From the NCBI GenBank assembly GCA_964017045.1, contig OZ024801.1, positions 29,856,049-29,920,048 on the forward strand: 64,000 bases of DNA, given 5' to 3'. A program made the translations under genes and the position numbers. Positions 25,285 through 36,889 of the stretch are shown here, piece after piece. Position 1 is the stretch's first letter. Every line of letters begins with the position of its first letter. This DNA is from Omphiscola glabra (lineage: Eukaryota > Mollusca > Gastropoda > Lymnaeidae). Under the pieces are notes generated by a model. The model was not told where the DNA came from and made no database searches. It saw nothing but the letters and a program-made list of their open reading frames with translations.

Positions 25285-25442
25285 CAGACCTACACAATAT
25301 GCGGGCCGCATGCGGTCCGACGAAATATTCTTTATTATTATTATTTTCTTAATAGCTTTCCCCGGTCCTATTATCTTTCGGCCCGCACAAGTTTTTTATA
25401 AAGTATTACGGACCGCATTACATTCTGAATTGTGCAGGCCTG
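25285..25442. mobile_element. Second nonautonomous hAT-like element (158 bp) inserted at the edge of the first
   Basis: Ends CAGACCTACACAATATGCGG and (reverse) CAGGCCTGCACAATTCAG. Perfect 8-bp duplications GACTAGAG at 25277-25284 and 25443-25450. The target of this insertion is the target duplication of the first element. Confidence -1.
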
Positions 25443-25450
25443 GACTAGAG

Positions 25451-25841
25451 TATATAAGACAGTCAATTTTAACGCATAGTTGTAGATACGGTAACTGAAA
25501 ACACGCAAAGGAAGGTTGATGGAAATATATGTGAGCAAGAAAGCCACGGGCCAATATTTAGAAGAAAAACTTGTAAATTTTGAAAATGAAGCTTTTGTTT
25601 GTTTGTTTGTTGTTTTTTTTTTTTGTTGGTCGTTTCTGTTTGTACATCTCTGGGTATTCGAACTCTTCTCCGAGAAAATACACACCCAAACTTGCGTGCT
25701 GACCTGACCAAGCGATCACCAGAATTATTAGAGGACAAGATGTGAAGAAACAATAAACAAAGTATTGATGTGAAACTGATAAGTATATCAAAGTTTTAAT
25801 CAATTTATATATATAAGAGAGAGAGAGAGGGAGAGAAAGAA

Positions 25842-25872
<31 letters not shown>

Positions 25873-25923
25873 GAGAGGGAGAGAAAGGAAGAGAGAGAGA
25901 GAGAGAGAGGGGGAGAGAAAGGA

Positions 25924-25956
<33 letters not shown>

Positions 25957-26726
25957 AAGAAAGAGAGAGAGAAAGAGGGGGGAGATTGAAGAGAATGAGG
26001 AAAACAAAACTGAAACACAAAGGAAAACCAATGTCTTTCAAAAACCAGTGGTAATCTCCCATAGAAATCGCGCCGAAGACGTTCATTGACCATGAACATG
26101 TCAATATACATATTATACACCACCTATTTCGCCCCCAAATCAGTTCTTTCCCATCCCCCGCCTTCTCTAACGCGGGGGTCGAGGGAGTGCATGTACGGGA
26201 CCGCGGCTGTTAACGTGTCTTCGCCCATCTCCCCCGGTGTTGAGAGGAATAGCATCGTTTTAAAGGGCTCTGATGCACAGCTCTCTTGGCTGGGCTGATA
26301 ACGTCGCTTTGTTGCTGCATGCCTGTGGCTCTGGACACGATTCTCTATCCGCCGGGATGAGAGGACGTCATGTTTTTAGTGTATCGCTCGCAACGCTTAC
26401 GCACAGGTCACACCAAATGACGAGGACACGTTTATTGTTAAGACGCCAAGGAAATTTGCTCTGCGTTTAGGGGTGAACAATTTGGATTGGAAATATAACG
26501 CCGTGAATGGACGTGGGGAGAGGGGGGGGGATAAATGGCTTATAGCCATTGTAGGTTATGGGGCGATGAGAAAATGTACATTTTAACATGTTAACTCTTG
26601 AATAATGAAATGGCACGGATTGAAAACATCTAAAGTTTTTAAAAGTACGATATTTACAACAGAAAAGAATGATAATAAAATAATAATTTGGATAGTTTAA
26701 GAGGTTTTAAACAAGCAAATGGGACA
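25451..26726. other. Unannotated sequence with (GA)n microsatellite
   Basis: A polypurine GA-rich tract at about 25815-25982 produces Ser/Leu/Phe-rich frames on the minus strand that are not genes. The rest is unrecognised. Confidence -1.
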
Positions 26727-26790
26727 TATTCAATGAGGTCATCAAGGGATACATTCAATGAGGTCATCAAGGGATACATTCAATGAGCTC
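26727..26790 (+). repeat. 25-26-bp repeat, about 2.5 copies, forward arm of an inverted pair
   Basis: Unit core CATTCAATGAGGTCATCAAG then GGATA. It is the reverse complement of the units at 26905-27098. Confidence -1.
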
Positions 26791-26904
26791 GACAAGTAAT
26801 TAAGTTATACCACTACTTACATGACCAGTAATGAAAAATTTTTGTTTTTACCCAAGCAGTGAATAACTATGTGTGTGCGTGTAGGCTTGTGTAAATAACA
26901 AAAA

Positions 26905-27098
26905 CTGAATATATCCCTTAATGACCTCATCGAATATATCCCTAAATGATCACATTGAATATATCCATTAAAGATTTCATTGAATATATCCCTTAACGAC
27001 ATCATTGAATATATCCTTTAATTAATGACGTCATTGAATATATCCCCGAATGACCTCATTGAATATTTCCCTTAATGAGCTCATTGAATCTATCCCTA
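26905..27098 (-). repeat. 26-27-bp repeat, about 7 copies, reverse arm of an inverted pair
   Basis: Unit core TTGAATATATCCCTTAATGA then CCTCA, diverged between copies. In reverse complement it matches the array at 26727-26790, about 115 bp away. Confidence -1.
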
Positions 27099-27181
27099 AT
27101 GATATCGTCATAAGCGCAATGCCACCTGATATGTCTTGTATAGACTCCACGCGTTAACTCTCTCTATAAGTATTTACAAAT

Positions 27182-27582
27182 TTACAAACACCAGCTTCAA
27201 CACCACGTGTCGTTAATGTTTCTCCTTTATAAAACGATCATCAAGAATTACGACCGTATCTAAACCAGCTTCAACACCACGTTAATGTTTCTCCTTTATA
27301 AAACGATCATCAAGAATTACGACCGTATCTAAACCAGCTTCAACACCACGTTAATGTTTCTCCTTTATAAAACGATCATCAAGAATTACGACCGTATCTA
27401 AACCAGCTTCAACACCACGTTAATGTTTCTCCCTTATAAAACAATCATCAAGAACTACGACCGTATCTTCTCCCTTATAAAACGATCATCAAGAACTACC
27501 ACAGTATCTAAACCAGCTTCAACACCACGTTAATGTTTCTCCCTTATAAAACGATCATCAAGAATTACGACCGTATCTAAAC
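27182..27582. repeat. 69-bp minisatellite, about 5 copies
   Basis: Unit core CCAGCTTCAACACCACGTTA, then CTCCTTTATAAAACGATCAT and CAAGAATTACGACCGTATCT. The main period is 69 bp; one junction is irregular (about 110 bp), containing a partial unit. Confidence -1.
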
Positions 27583-28347
27583 ATGACGCGAAAGAACAAA
27601 TCCTTAGCGATTTGGATGAGTTTTCCACCAGGCCAGATGTTAACCACAGGACACCCCTTCCCAGCACCCTTTATGTTTTTTCTTCTTCTTCTTTCAAATA
27701 CACAAGAGCGGCGCGTTCTCTACAACAGACCGCTTCCCAAAATATCAAAGAACCATTTTGACCATGCAGCCTGTAGGAGACGGGGCGGGTGCCGGGGGGG
27801 GCGCAATATCCATATCTGAAACAAAATATCAACCTCAGAAAACTTAAAACAATTAGAACCGCCCCTGAGATTGGTCTCCGGAGGGACTTTGATAGTCATT
27901 TCGGGGAAGTTTGTGATTGAATTAAGCCAAGACCACGCCAACGATTTTTTTTGTTGGGGGGAGGGGGGAGTCCAAACAACTACGGGACATCATTACAGCA
28001 CTTAGATGGAGAAGAGGGTTCCGGTGACAGAAGAGGCAACAGTAATCAAATAAGGATAATTGCTGGAGTAGAGACGCATGAAGGGACTCCCCGCTATTAT
28101 ACTCATTGTTTGCAGTTGTTTGAGATCCGTAAATGGATTACTTGGGGGTGGGGTGGAGGGGGTACGGGGCGGAGCTATGGAGATGTCTGTGACAATCCAT
28201 CTCATCCAGTGGGAGAGCGATTTGGAACGGCTGAAAAAAGGGTCATTAAGTTGTGTTATTTTTTCGGTATTGATCAAGTGAGCACACACTACGGAAAAAA
28301 TGTGTGGGGGGGGGGATGAGAGAGAGCAAGAGAGAGGAGATACAGAG

Positions 28348-28386
<39 letters not shown>

Positions 28387-29154
28387 ACAGTGCAACGACT
28401 TTGGGGTTGTCACTTCTGAACAGAAACTTCATAAAAGCAAAAACAATCATTATGATAAGTCGATGTTGAGCACTGAAGCAGGTCGAAACTGCACACACAA
28501 AATATAAGGGCTCACTGCTAATGACTACTCAATGTATGGTGCTCATTTCAGGATCTAATTGTTAAATGCTTGCACAAGATCACGTGACCTGGCGCTAACG
28601 ATTATAGAATACTTCAACAGAACACTTTCGAGATATTGTGCCAAGAATGAATTCCATTACTTTAAGAACACCGCGGTGAGCTGTTTTTAGACAGGGGTTT
28701 CTTACAACCAATAGTAAAATGAAACTAAGCAGCCGAGCGGTTAGTGTTACGAATAATACTGTGACCAACAGACAATTGTGTCTCCTAATCAGGTTGCCTG
28801 CAGAGCATTGTGTCACCAAAAGCAGACTCGACAGAGGTCCATGGGGAAGTCTCGGAGGTGATGACTCCAACGGGTAGTGACGTCACTGCACACATACGCT
28901 TTGTCACATGCAGCATTCAAATTCATTTTTTTAAAAAAAAACTATTTTTTGTTCAATGTCCAATATAATCTACTTCACTTATGTGTATGTTCATTCGTAA
29001 AATTCAGGCTTTGATCCAGCTTTGCGAGTGCTAATTTACTATACGCTATGAGGAATACTACATTGAAAGCGGGTAATAAGGGTAATAGCAACTCATTAGC
29101 TAACCTCTTGGATACTACTTCTCAGCTAAGTGCTATTTTTTAATTTTATTCGTT
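27583..29154. other. Unannotated sequence
   Basis: GA microsatellite at about 28315-28384. GAAACTAAGCAGCCGAGCGG followed by TTAGTG near 28720-28746 looks like a tRNA-type A box and may be a SINE fragment, but no B box was found. No gene. Confidence -1.
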
Positions 29155-29250
29155 TTTTTCTGTTTGTTCGCTGACGTAGGCTTCCTGGCGACACGTTCGT
29201 TGTTTTGTGGTGTTCCTTTTTTCAGGTTTAACCTTACTTTGTTTGACCAA
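29155..29250 (+). repeat. Dispersed repeat family, copy C
   Basis: TTGTTCGCTGACGTAGGC, CCTGGCGACACGTTCG, T-rich stretch, then CAGGTTTAACCTTACTTTG. Same motif order as the copy at 3341-3443. Confidence -1.
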
Positions 29251-30449
29251 TTCCTTGTCGAAAGCGGGGAAGGATACAACAAAAATACGATATCAGCATT
29301 TGATATTTCTTTGTCCGAATAAATCAATTGTAAATTTGGGCGTGGACCTAAGCCCACACCCCCACCCCCAAAGCCTGGCATCTACAGGCGTGCGCCGTAC
29401 AGTCAAGTGGGCGCCATCCTAAAGCCTGGGACAATATCACCGCACTGACCAACTGTTTACCTAGCTACATACATCAAACCCTCGGCCTGGCCTCGCTGAT
29501 TAGATTCTTCCATTGTTTCCTCGGGTGTCAGCGTAGAGATTAATTGCTCCCCCCCCCCCCTCATTACTCTTCCACCTTCTGACGTACATAACAATTGGAC
29601 GATTTCATTATCCGTCCCAAAATGCTCCACGGTCTCCACGCCAGTGTTTCTCAACATTTAGACGGTGAAGAGTTTATCAGATATTTTACGGGTCCATAAA
29701 AGTACCTTAACGGGAAGGGGGAAAAAAAAAGGGGGGGGGGGGTGTCAGATACTTGTCAGATACTCATGCGTACAGGTCGCAGTATCCCGGCTGAAGACCG
29801 ATGACTGGCCATCAGATCATAATGAGACGGTCAAGAAGTGCCACCATCTTTGCTAGTGTGCTGGAATCCACCAGACAGCTGATAGAGGGATGTGGACAGG
29901 GGTACACCAGCACCATAACGGGACTGGGTTACCGTTGACGAGCAGAGTGTTTATTGTCCAAATGTTTCGGACGCATCAGGTACGAGAACCTTTGTTAAGC
30001 GCTTGGATCTTTAAGTGTTAAGCTTGTCTTAAGTTCAAATATTAAATATCAAAGGTAGAAGCTAAGGAAAATAACAACGCTTAACATTCCGGGGGGAAAA
30101 AGGGGGTAGGGGTGGGGTTGTAAGTGATGTGGGGGGAAATGAGAAGAAAAGGGGGAGAAAAAAAAAAGGGTGGGGGGCACAATGTGTGGTCAGTTTTGAG
30201 AAAATCTGTTCAAGTTGTTAAATTTAAATTTCTTCTTTGATGAGCATAAAGAGTTAAACAATTGTGACACAACGTAAATCATAGCCACATGGCGCAATTT
30301 TTAACAAAGAAACTCGCCTTAAATATTTCAGACTCCAGCAACCATTCTGAATATTCGTCTTTGTGTAATTGTTAGGAAGATTAATTTTGAGGATATGGCG
30401 CGTTAGTGGTATGGCTCCCAGAACTAACCCACCTACCAAACCCAACGCA
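29251..30449. other. Unannotated sequence
   Basis: C run near 29549-29560, G runs near 29720-29742 and 30090-30176. No gene recognised. Confidence -1.
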
Positions 30450-30885
30450 ATCTCGCATGGGATACAGTTAAAAACCCCGCTACAACGCAATCCCTCATGG
30501 AATACTGCTAAGACCCCTCTACAACGCAATCCCTCATGGAATACTGCTAAGACCCCTCTACAACGCAATCTCGCATGGAATACTGTTAAGACCCCTACGC
30601 AATCTCGCATGGAATAGTGTTAAGACCCCTCTACAACGCGATCTCGCATGGAATACTGTTAGGACCCCTCTACAACGCAATCTCGCATGGAATACTGCTA
30701 GGACCCCTCTACAACGCAATCTCGCATGGAATACTGTTAGGACCCCTCTACAACGCAATCTCGCATGGAATACTGTTAGGACCCCTCTACAACGCAATAT
30801 CGCATGGAATACTGTTAGGACCCCTCTACAACGCGATCTCGCATGGAACACTGTTTAAAAACCCGCTACAACGCGATCCCTCTAT
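30450..30885. repeat. 39-bp minisatellite, about 10 copies
   Basis: Unit core CTACAACGCAATCTCGCATG then GAATACTGTTAGGACCCCT. One unit lacks the CTACAA segment (near 30596), shifting the period. The repeats keep frames open on both strands. Confidence -1.
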
Positions 30886-31479
30886 TAATGCGACAGTTTG
30901 GGAAAAAGGAGGGGGGAGGGGTTAGTCCATAAAATCTGATCGCGTTATAGCGGGGGTTCCAATGCATTGTCGCCGAAAGTAAACAAATGTGGACACCAGT
31001 TCAAGAAAAGTGGGTGATCAATAAATTCAACGCCTCGTCTGGACAAAGAAATGAGACCCTCTGAACGCCACCCAATCAAAGAGCACTGTCGTCATGTTGT
31101 GTTATTCCAAGATGTGTCAAACGTCGGTGGTGGGACGTCTGCAGTCTGCGCTGCTATTCCCGTCAAGTGACCTGCACCACCACAGAACATGCACCTCACC
31201 CACTGATACGAGTAGATGCGTCGCGAGATGGGCTGGGGGAAGGGTGGGACGGGGAGGGGGGGAGCAGAGTCTTCATTCTTCAATTTAACGGCTTTCAACG
31301 CAAGACGAAAACATTCGCTCAACGTTTCATTGGGGGGGGGGGGCGAGTGGGGGGGGGGGGGAGCTGCAATATTATGGAGGGGTTAACAGGGCAAGGGAAG
31401 AAACAATGTTGGGTAATTAAAAGTCAACATTTAGCACCAAGTGAAAGTCGCGCTTATCATCCGTCACACCCACCACCAC
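30886..31479. other. Unannotated sequence with G runs
   Basis: G runs near 31331-31361. A frame at 31094-31288 shows no domain. Confidence -1.
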
Positions 31480-31608
31480 CTTTATAGCACCGTCGCACCC
31501 AGCACCACGCTTTAAGCACCGTCGCACGCAGCACCACGCTTAAAGGACCGTCGCACCCAGCACCACGCTTAAAGCACCGTCGCACCCAGCACCACGCTTA
31601 AAGCACCA
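31480..31608. repeat. 30-bp minisatellite, about 4 copies
   Basis: Unit core AAGCACCGTCGCACCCAGCA then CCACGCTT. Confidence -1.
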
Positions 31609-31824
31609 ATACACCAATGTGCGAACATCATTGACCCAATTTATTGTCAATACCCTACGGTTAAACAGTAATGCCAAGACTGAACAGTCGTCTGGTTCTG
31701 CATATGGTATAACTATACATTGTGAAATATACTTAGAGCGCACATTTGTTACTTGCCTTAGAATCAAGGATAATAAAATTCTAACTTCCGGAAATAACAA
31801 TGGCCAACACTTAAGTTTTTTTGT

Positions 31825-31925
31825 CGTATTTTCATTTTGTCCTGTCTGTCGTGGGAGGATCTTTGCCGAAACCTTATTCTCTTAATTTCCTGTCTTTGGA
31901 TTCGAGCTTTCCCACACCTTGTTCT
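31825..31925 (+). repeat. Dispersed repeat family, copy D
   Basis: Contains GTGGGAGGATCTTTGCCGAA then ACCTTATTCTC and a tail TTTCCCACACCTTGTTC. It aligns in motif order with copies near 3341, 5505 and 29155. Confidence -1.
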
Positions 31926-31940
31926 ACTATTGCCTTAGAA

Positions 31941-32119
31941 TAGTGGTCAGCAAACTCATTATTCCAAAGAGCCAAAAATCAGCAGCAGGGCAGTTTAAAA
32001 AAAAAATTGAGAGCCAAATTTCTTTTCAAGAACCTGTCAAGAACCATGTTTTTCGGAGTCGAACCCGATTTGTGGCCGAATGGCCTAGCCGCACACAGGT
32101 CGCGATTTGCCGACCACTG
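31941..32119. mobile_element. Nonautonomous hAT-like element (179 bp)
   Basis: Ends TAGTGGTCAGCAAACTC and (reverse) CAGTGGTCGGCAAATCGC. Flanks CCTTAGAA (31933-31940) and CCTTAAAA (32120-32127) are an 8-bp duplication with one change. Confidence -1.
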
Positions 32120-32221
32120 CCTTAAAATCATAAGTTGTTCACCCAATTAAAAAAAAAGAATGAACAATAAACAAAGGCGTCAGTTTATTTAAGGCACGTG
32201 ACGCCATCCAGGAGATGACAA

Positions 32222-32515
32222 CTCGGCACAACGGACGCACACAGTGCACAACGGGCGCAAACAGTGCACAACGGGCGCACACAATGCACAACGGACGCAA
32301 ACAGTGCACAACGGACGCACACAGTGCACAACGGACGCACACGGTGCACAGCGGACGCACACGGCGCACAACGGATGTACACAGTGCACAACGCACGCAC
32401 ACAGTGCACAACGCACGCACACAGTGCACAGCGGACGCACACGGCGCACAACGGATGTACACAATGCACAACGCACGCACACAGTGCACAACGCACGCAC
32501 ACAGTGCACAACAGG
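32222..32515. repeat. 20-bp minisatellite, about 15 copies
   Basis: Unit GCACAACGGACGCACACAGT, with a block of variants (GGATGTACAC) repeated as a unit of about five copies (GCGGACGCACACGGCGCACA occurs twice about 80 bp apart). Confidence -1.
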
Positions 32516-32739
32516 CTAACGCATCAAAGTTAAGATGTCTGACATATCGATGCCTCATCTTCTGTAAGTGTCATGCAGCAGTGAACCTGGACGACAAGTG
32601 CAGCGTCAAAGTGGTTTATATTCCAAGAATGCCACCGTGTCTATTTGTTCCTGTCAGGGAGGGGAGGGAGGGAGAGAAAGGCGTGGGGGGGGGGGGGGGA
32701 GACAGTCGTTGACAGAGGAGTTTCAAAATAAAATACTTG

Positions 32740-32781
<42 letters not shown>

Positions 32782-33308
32782 CGTTAGATGAGAAGTATCA
32801 AAATAATGTATTGGATTACAGAGGGGGACAGGTAATACACTTATCAGTTACGATGAAGGTATTGTAAGACTAGTAGTAATGTTTAAACTTAGCCAAACCA
32901 TCATACAGCTTTATCCGAAGTTGTGTACATTTTTGACAATGTCAACAGAAGCAAAAAACAACAACAACAGCACACACACACATATTATTCTATTCTATTC
33001 CACAATTTAGCCCCAATGCTGTGTCGACGGCCATAGTTTCAAGTGAACACAGTGTACGATGTAGAAGAAGACTGGACTTCAGACTAGCTGCAGGTGTAGA
33101 CATTCCCCCCTCCACCAGTGTGGGGGATACGAGTTGGGAATGAACATCAACCATGACAGGGGAACGTTGCCAGGTCTGAATGCAATTAGCAAAACTCGTG
33201 AGATGGAAACTTTTGCAAACTTCAGACACTGCGGTGCTTTCATTAAGACACAGGCTTCGGTTAGTCATTCCGCGAAGCGCTGTTTTCGGCACCACTAACA
33301 CTTCGTAA
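32516..33308. other. Unannotated sequence
   Basis: G run near 32685-32699 and GA microsatellite at 32742-32776. A (CAA/CA) stretch near 32960-32985. No gene. Confidence -1.
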
Positions 33309-34486
33309 GGACAATACTGTATAGTCCAAGCAATACTGACTATATAGTCTAGGCCAGGGGTCGGGAACCTATGGCTCGCGAGCCAGATGTGGCTCTATTG
33401 ATGGCTGCATCTGGCTCGCGGACAAATGTTCGATTATACACACAAACACATTCTTTAGACTCCTTTGATCTACATATTAATTGCAAAACAATATTTCATT
33501 CTGCAAATGAGCTAAAGTCTACTGCAGCTCAGCATCAGAAGTGGCAAATGTTATTAAAAAGAATTCAGAGACATATATATTGAATTTTTAGTGTTGACAT
33601 TACACAAAATGCACACATTGACTTGAATTTTTAGTTTTAAACATAATGTATGGCTCTCACATAATTACTTTTCAAAATATGTGGTGTCCATGGCTCTCTC
33701 AGACAAAAAAGTTACCGACCCCTGGTCTAGGCAATACTTTCTATACGCCAAGCAATATTTTGTTGGTCCAGAAAATAGTTTCTAGTTAAGGCAATTTTTT
33801 TCTATTGTCCAAAGCAATATTTTCTATAGTCCAAAGCAATATTTTCTATAGTCCAAAGCAATATTTTCTATAGTCCAAGCATCCAGGCAATAGTTTCTAT
33901 TCCAAGCAATACTTTCTATTCCAAGCAATACTTTTTAGTCCAAGCAATACTTTCTAGTCCAAGCAATACTTTCTTTCTAGTCCCAGCAATACTTTCTAGT
34001 CCAAGCATACTTTCTAGTCCAAGCAATACTTTCTAGCCCCAGCAATACTTTCTAGTCCAAGCAATACTTTCTAGTCCCAGCAATACTTTCTAGTCCAAGC
34101 AATACTTTCTAGTCCAAGCAATACTTTCTATTCCAAGCAATACTTTCTTTCTAGTCCAAGCAATACTTTCTAGTCCAAGCAATACTTTCTAGTCCAAGCA
34201 ATACTTTCTATTCCAAGCAATACTTTCTTTCTAGTCCAAGCAATACTTTCTAGTCCAAGCAATACTTTCTAGTCCAAGCAATACTTTCTAGTCCAAGCAA
34301 TACTTTCTAGTCCAAGCAATACTTTCTAGTCCAAGCAATACTTTCTAGTCCAAGCAATACTTTCTTGTCCACACAATACTTTCTAGTCCAAGTAATACTT
34401 TCTAGTCCACACAATACTTTCTTGACCACACAATACTTTCTAGTCCAAGCAATACTTTCTAGTCCACACAATACTTTCTAGTCCTG
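33309..34486. repeat. 18-19-bp minisatellite, about 40 copies, split by a hAT element
   Basis: Unit CTAGTCCAAGCAATACTTT with variants (TTCCAAGCAATA, TAGTCCACACAATA, added TTTCT). Left part at 33309-33354, then the hAT element, then 33725-34486. Divergence is higher in the segment next to the hAT element than in the middle of the array. Confidence -1.
33355..33724. mobile_element. Nonautonomous hAT-like element (370 bp) inside a minisatellite
   Basis: Ends CAGGGGTCGGGAACCTATGG and (reverse) CAGGGGTCGGTAACTTTT. Perfect 8-bp duplications GTCTAGGC at 33347-33354 and 33725-33732. Interior contains GGCTCGCGAGCCAGATGTGG, typical of this hAT group. A 70-codon frame inside has no clear transposase motif. 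Confidence -1.
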
Positions 34487-35680
34487 TCTGTCTTTTCGAG
34501 TCTAGGGTTCGACTACGTTTTCTTGAACGGCCCACCTGACCCACTTCTCCAGTGTATAGCTGATTTCTTACGTCCCGTAGACTTCCGACAATGGTTTGAT
34601 GCTCAGTAAAAGTGATCACATTGAACAGTAGCTTTAGTTGTTTTTTTTTCCTCTACCATCTTCATTATACGCAGCTCCACAACGGTCTTGTATCGTGATC
34701 TATTCTATTTTAAAATAATGTGACGATTACGGGAATTCAAGGTTTAAGTTTAAGGCAATGTTAGTTGATGCCCCGCACATTTCTTGAACTAGCCCGCTCC
34801 ATTGTTTCATTCATCAGTTTACAATGTTTTTTTAAATGTAATGCCCCCTTAAGATCTAGACAGTATAAATATAAATCGGTGGAGTTTCAAGTGGGTCCAA
34901 TATAAATTTTTCAGCGAAACATTCTGTAAACACCCCCCCCCCCCCAAACCACCCCAGGCCCGATTGCACTTGCAGTTCCATATCCTGAACTGAAACAATG
35001 CCAACAGTCCCACACACCTCAGCGGTTCAGCGGACGGTCGCTGCGTCTGACTTTACAAATGGCCCGTGGTCCCGGCCTGACGTGTTCACCTGGTCCCACC
35101 CCAGCCCTCCTGACAGAACACATCGCTTTCTTCCACTGCCGCGCCAATTACGACCGTGCCCAATCTGGTCAACGTCTGCCATACACTACCACCATCCCGG
35201 CCCAAGACTGTAACGTTGCACTGGGATTTACTGCAAGTCACTCAGGTGGTTCCATCACCAACCAGCTCGAACTTATAACGTTGAAATGTGTAGATGTAAT
35301 TTGTTGTTGTTGTTTTTTTTTAATTTAAAAAATATATTTTATATATCCAATTTTTTTCTCCTTCTCCAGCATAAGAAGCGGAACTTGCTGCTTCCGCTAC
35401 TGGTGAGATTCTGGCCAACCGAAGTGAAACTTTTTACATTTTCTATTGCGATTCCCGAAAGCTCTCATCACAACACACTTGCTTGGATGACTCATTCATG
35501 TCAAGCAATTCTCTCTAAACATCGTAAGGGCTATTGGGTGTTTGTTTATTATTTACTTTATTCATGAGGGAAAAAAATCTGGTTATCATTTCGTATGGTT
35601 ATATTGGTTGGCGCTATCAATGGTTGCACTTGAATTGCGTGTAAACACATACATATATAAGAATACACACACGCATTTAC

Positions 35681-35711
<31 letters not shown>

Positions 35712-36400
35712 ATTTTTAAAACAATTAAAAGTCTGTCGAGAGACGATTGGATATCTCAGCTCTAAAATTTCCGGATATATTTTAGTTTCTTTTTTCGCTG
35801 TTTCGGATTTTGTTTTTTTAAATGAATCAATTAACCAAAAATAAATAAATTTATGATTTATCAGACACCATCGGGAAATGTTCCTATTGACTGTCGAATA
35901 ATTACAGCGATTATGTTTCACCGAGGTAGACTTTACTCATTTTTTTTAAACCCAATAATTTTTTAATTTTTTTTAAAAAAACCTTTTGCTGATTAGCCAG
36001 GCAGTAATGATGCCCCCAAGCCCCGACTTTCGCTCTTTCCGCTCTACATTATAGCCGTGCCCGGGGAAGGCTTACAATCGTCACGGGCTGTCCAGACCAA
36101 TCATGAAGCACTTTGAAACTCAACCATCAATCAGAAGACCACAACTTTAGTATAACATACACAAGAAAAACGTTTCCCCGTAAAAAAAAAAAGACGTTCA
36201 TCCGAGAGGGCACACAAAAAAAATATGTATTTTTAAAATGGAATATTGTATACACAAAAACACCGGTGGTGTGTGGGGTGCAGCATCATGTGGCTTGCTC
36301 ACCGAGCTGCGCCCCCCCCCCCCCCCAACCCAGGCGAATTTAAAAAATACAAAAAGATTTTGTAGGTGACCCATCAAATATTTTTACAATATGCCGAAAT
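34487..36400. other. Unannotated sequence
   Basis: C run near 34931-34945, (TA/TG) tract near 35650-35710, C run near 36311-36326. A GC-rich block at 34998-35290 has an open frame with plausible protein composition but no recognised family. Confidence -1.
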
Positions 36401-36552
36401 AAGGGAACAGCCTGCAGGCTGGAACAATATATAGTGATGTTGCGGTGGGAACAAAAGGAACAGCCTGCAGGTTGGAACAATATTTCGTGATGTTGCAGGG
36501 GGAACTGAGGGAACAGCCTGCAGGTTGGAACAATATTTAGTGACGTTGCGGT
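36401..36552. repeat. 53-bp minisatellite, about 3 copies
   Basis: Unit core GGAACAGCCTGCAGGTTGGA then ACAATATTTAGTGATGTTGC. Spacing 53 bp at both junctions. Confidence -1.
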
Positions 36553-36889
36553 GGAGAGGGACAACATATTAAAAATCTTAATTGATTTTTTAAAATATTT
36601 TTTACAACAACCATGGAAATGACCACAAAACCAGACACGAGTGCAAGAAAACTTTCCATAATTTAATTCCTTTAACTCCCACTAATCGCTTACTTCCGCA
36701 ACCATTAATCCCTGGGGGCGAGAGGGAAAAGAATTTAATTTAAAAAAAAACAACACCGGGCCAGTATAAGGCCAGACACAGCGTTTATTATTCAGCCAAT
36801 ACCCAAGTGTTGACTGTCTTCTAAGCCTTGGCAGACAGCTATTTTTCTTTCCAGCCGGGGCACTTGACTGTTTCACCATCCTCTCCAGG

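Noticed and set aside
25558..26123. Ser/Leu/Phe-rich minus-strand frames
   Set aside because: Translations of a GA-rich microsatellite.
28720..28800. Possible tRNA gene or SINE head (A-box-like AGCAGCCGAGCGGTTAGTG)
   Set aside because: No B box or cloverleaf could be assembled downstream; kept only as a remark.
33371..33583. 70-codon frame inside a hAT element as a transposase
   Set aside because: No catalytic or dimerisation motif is visible; the element is too short to be autonomous.
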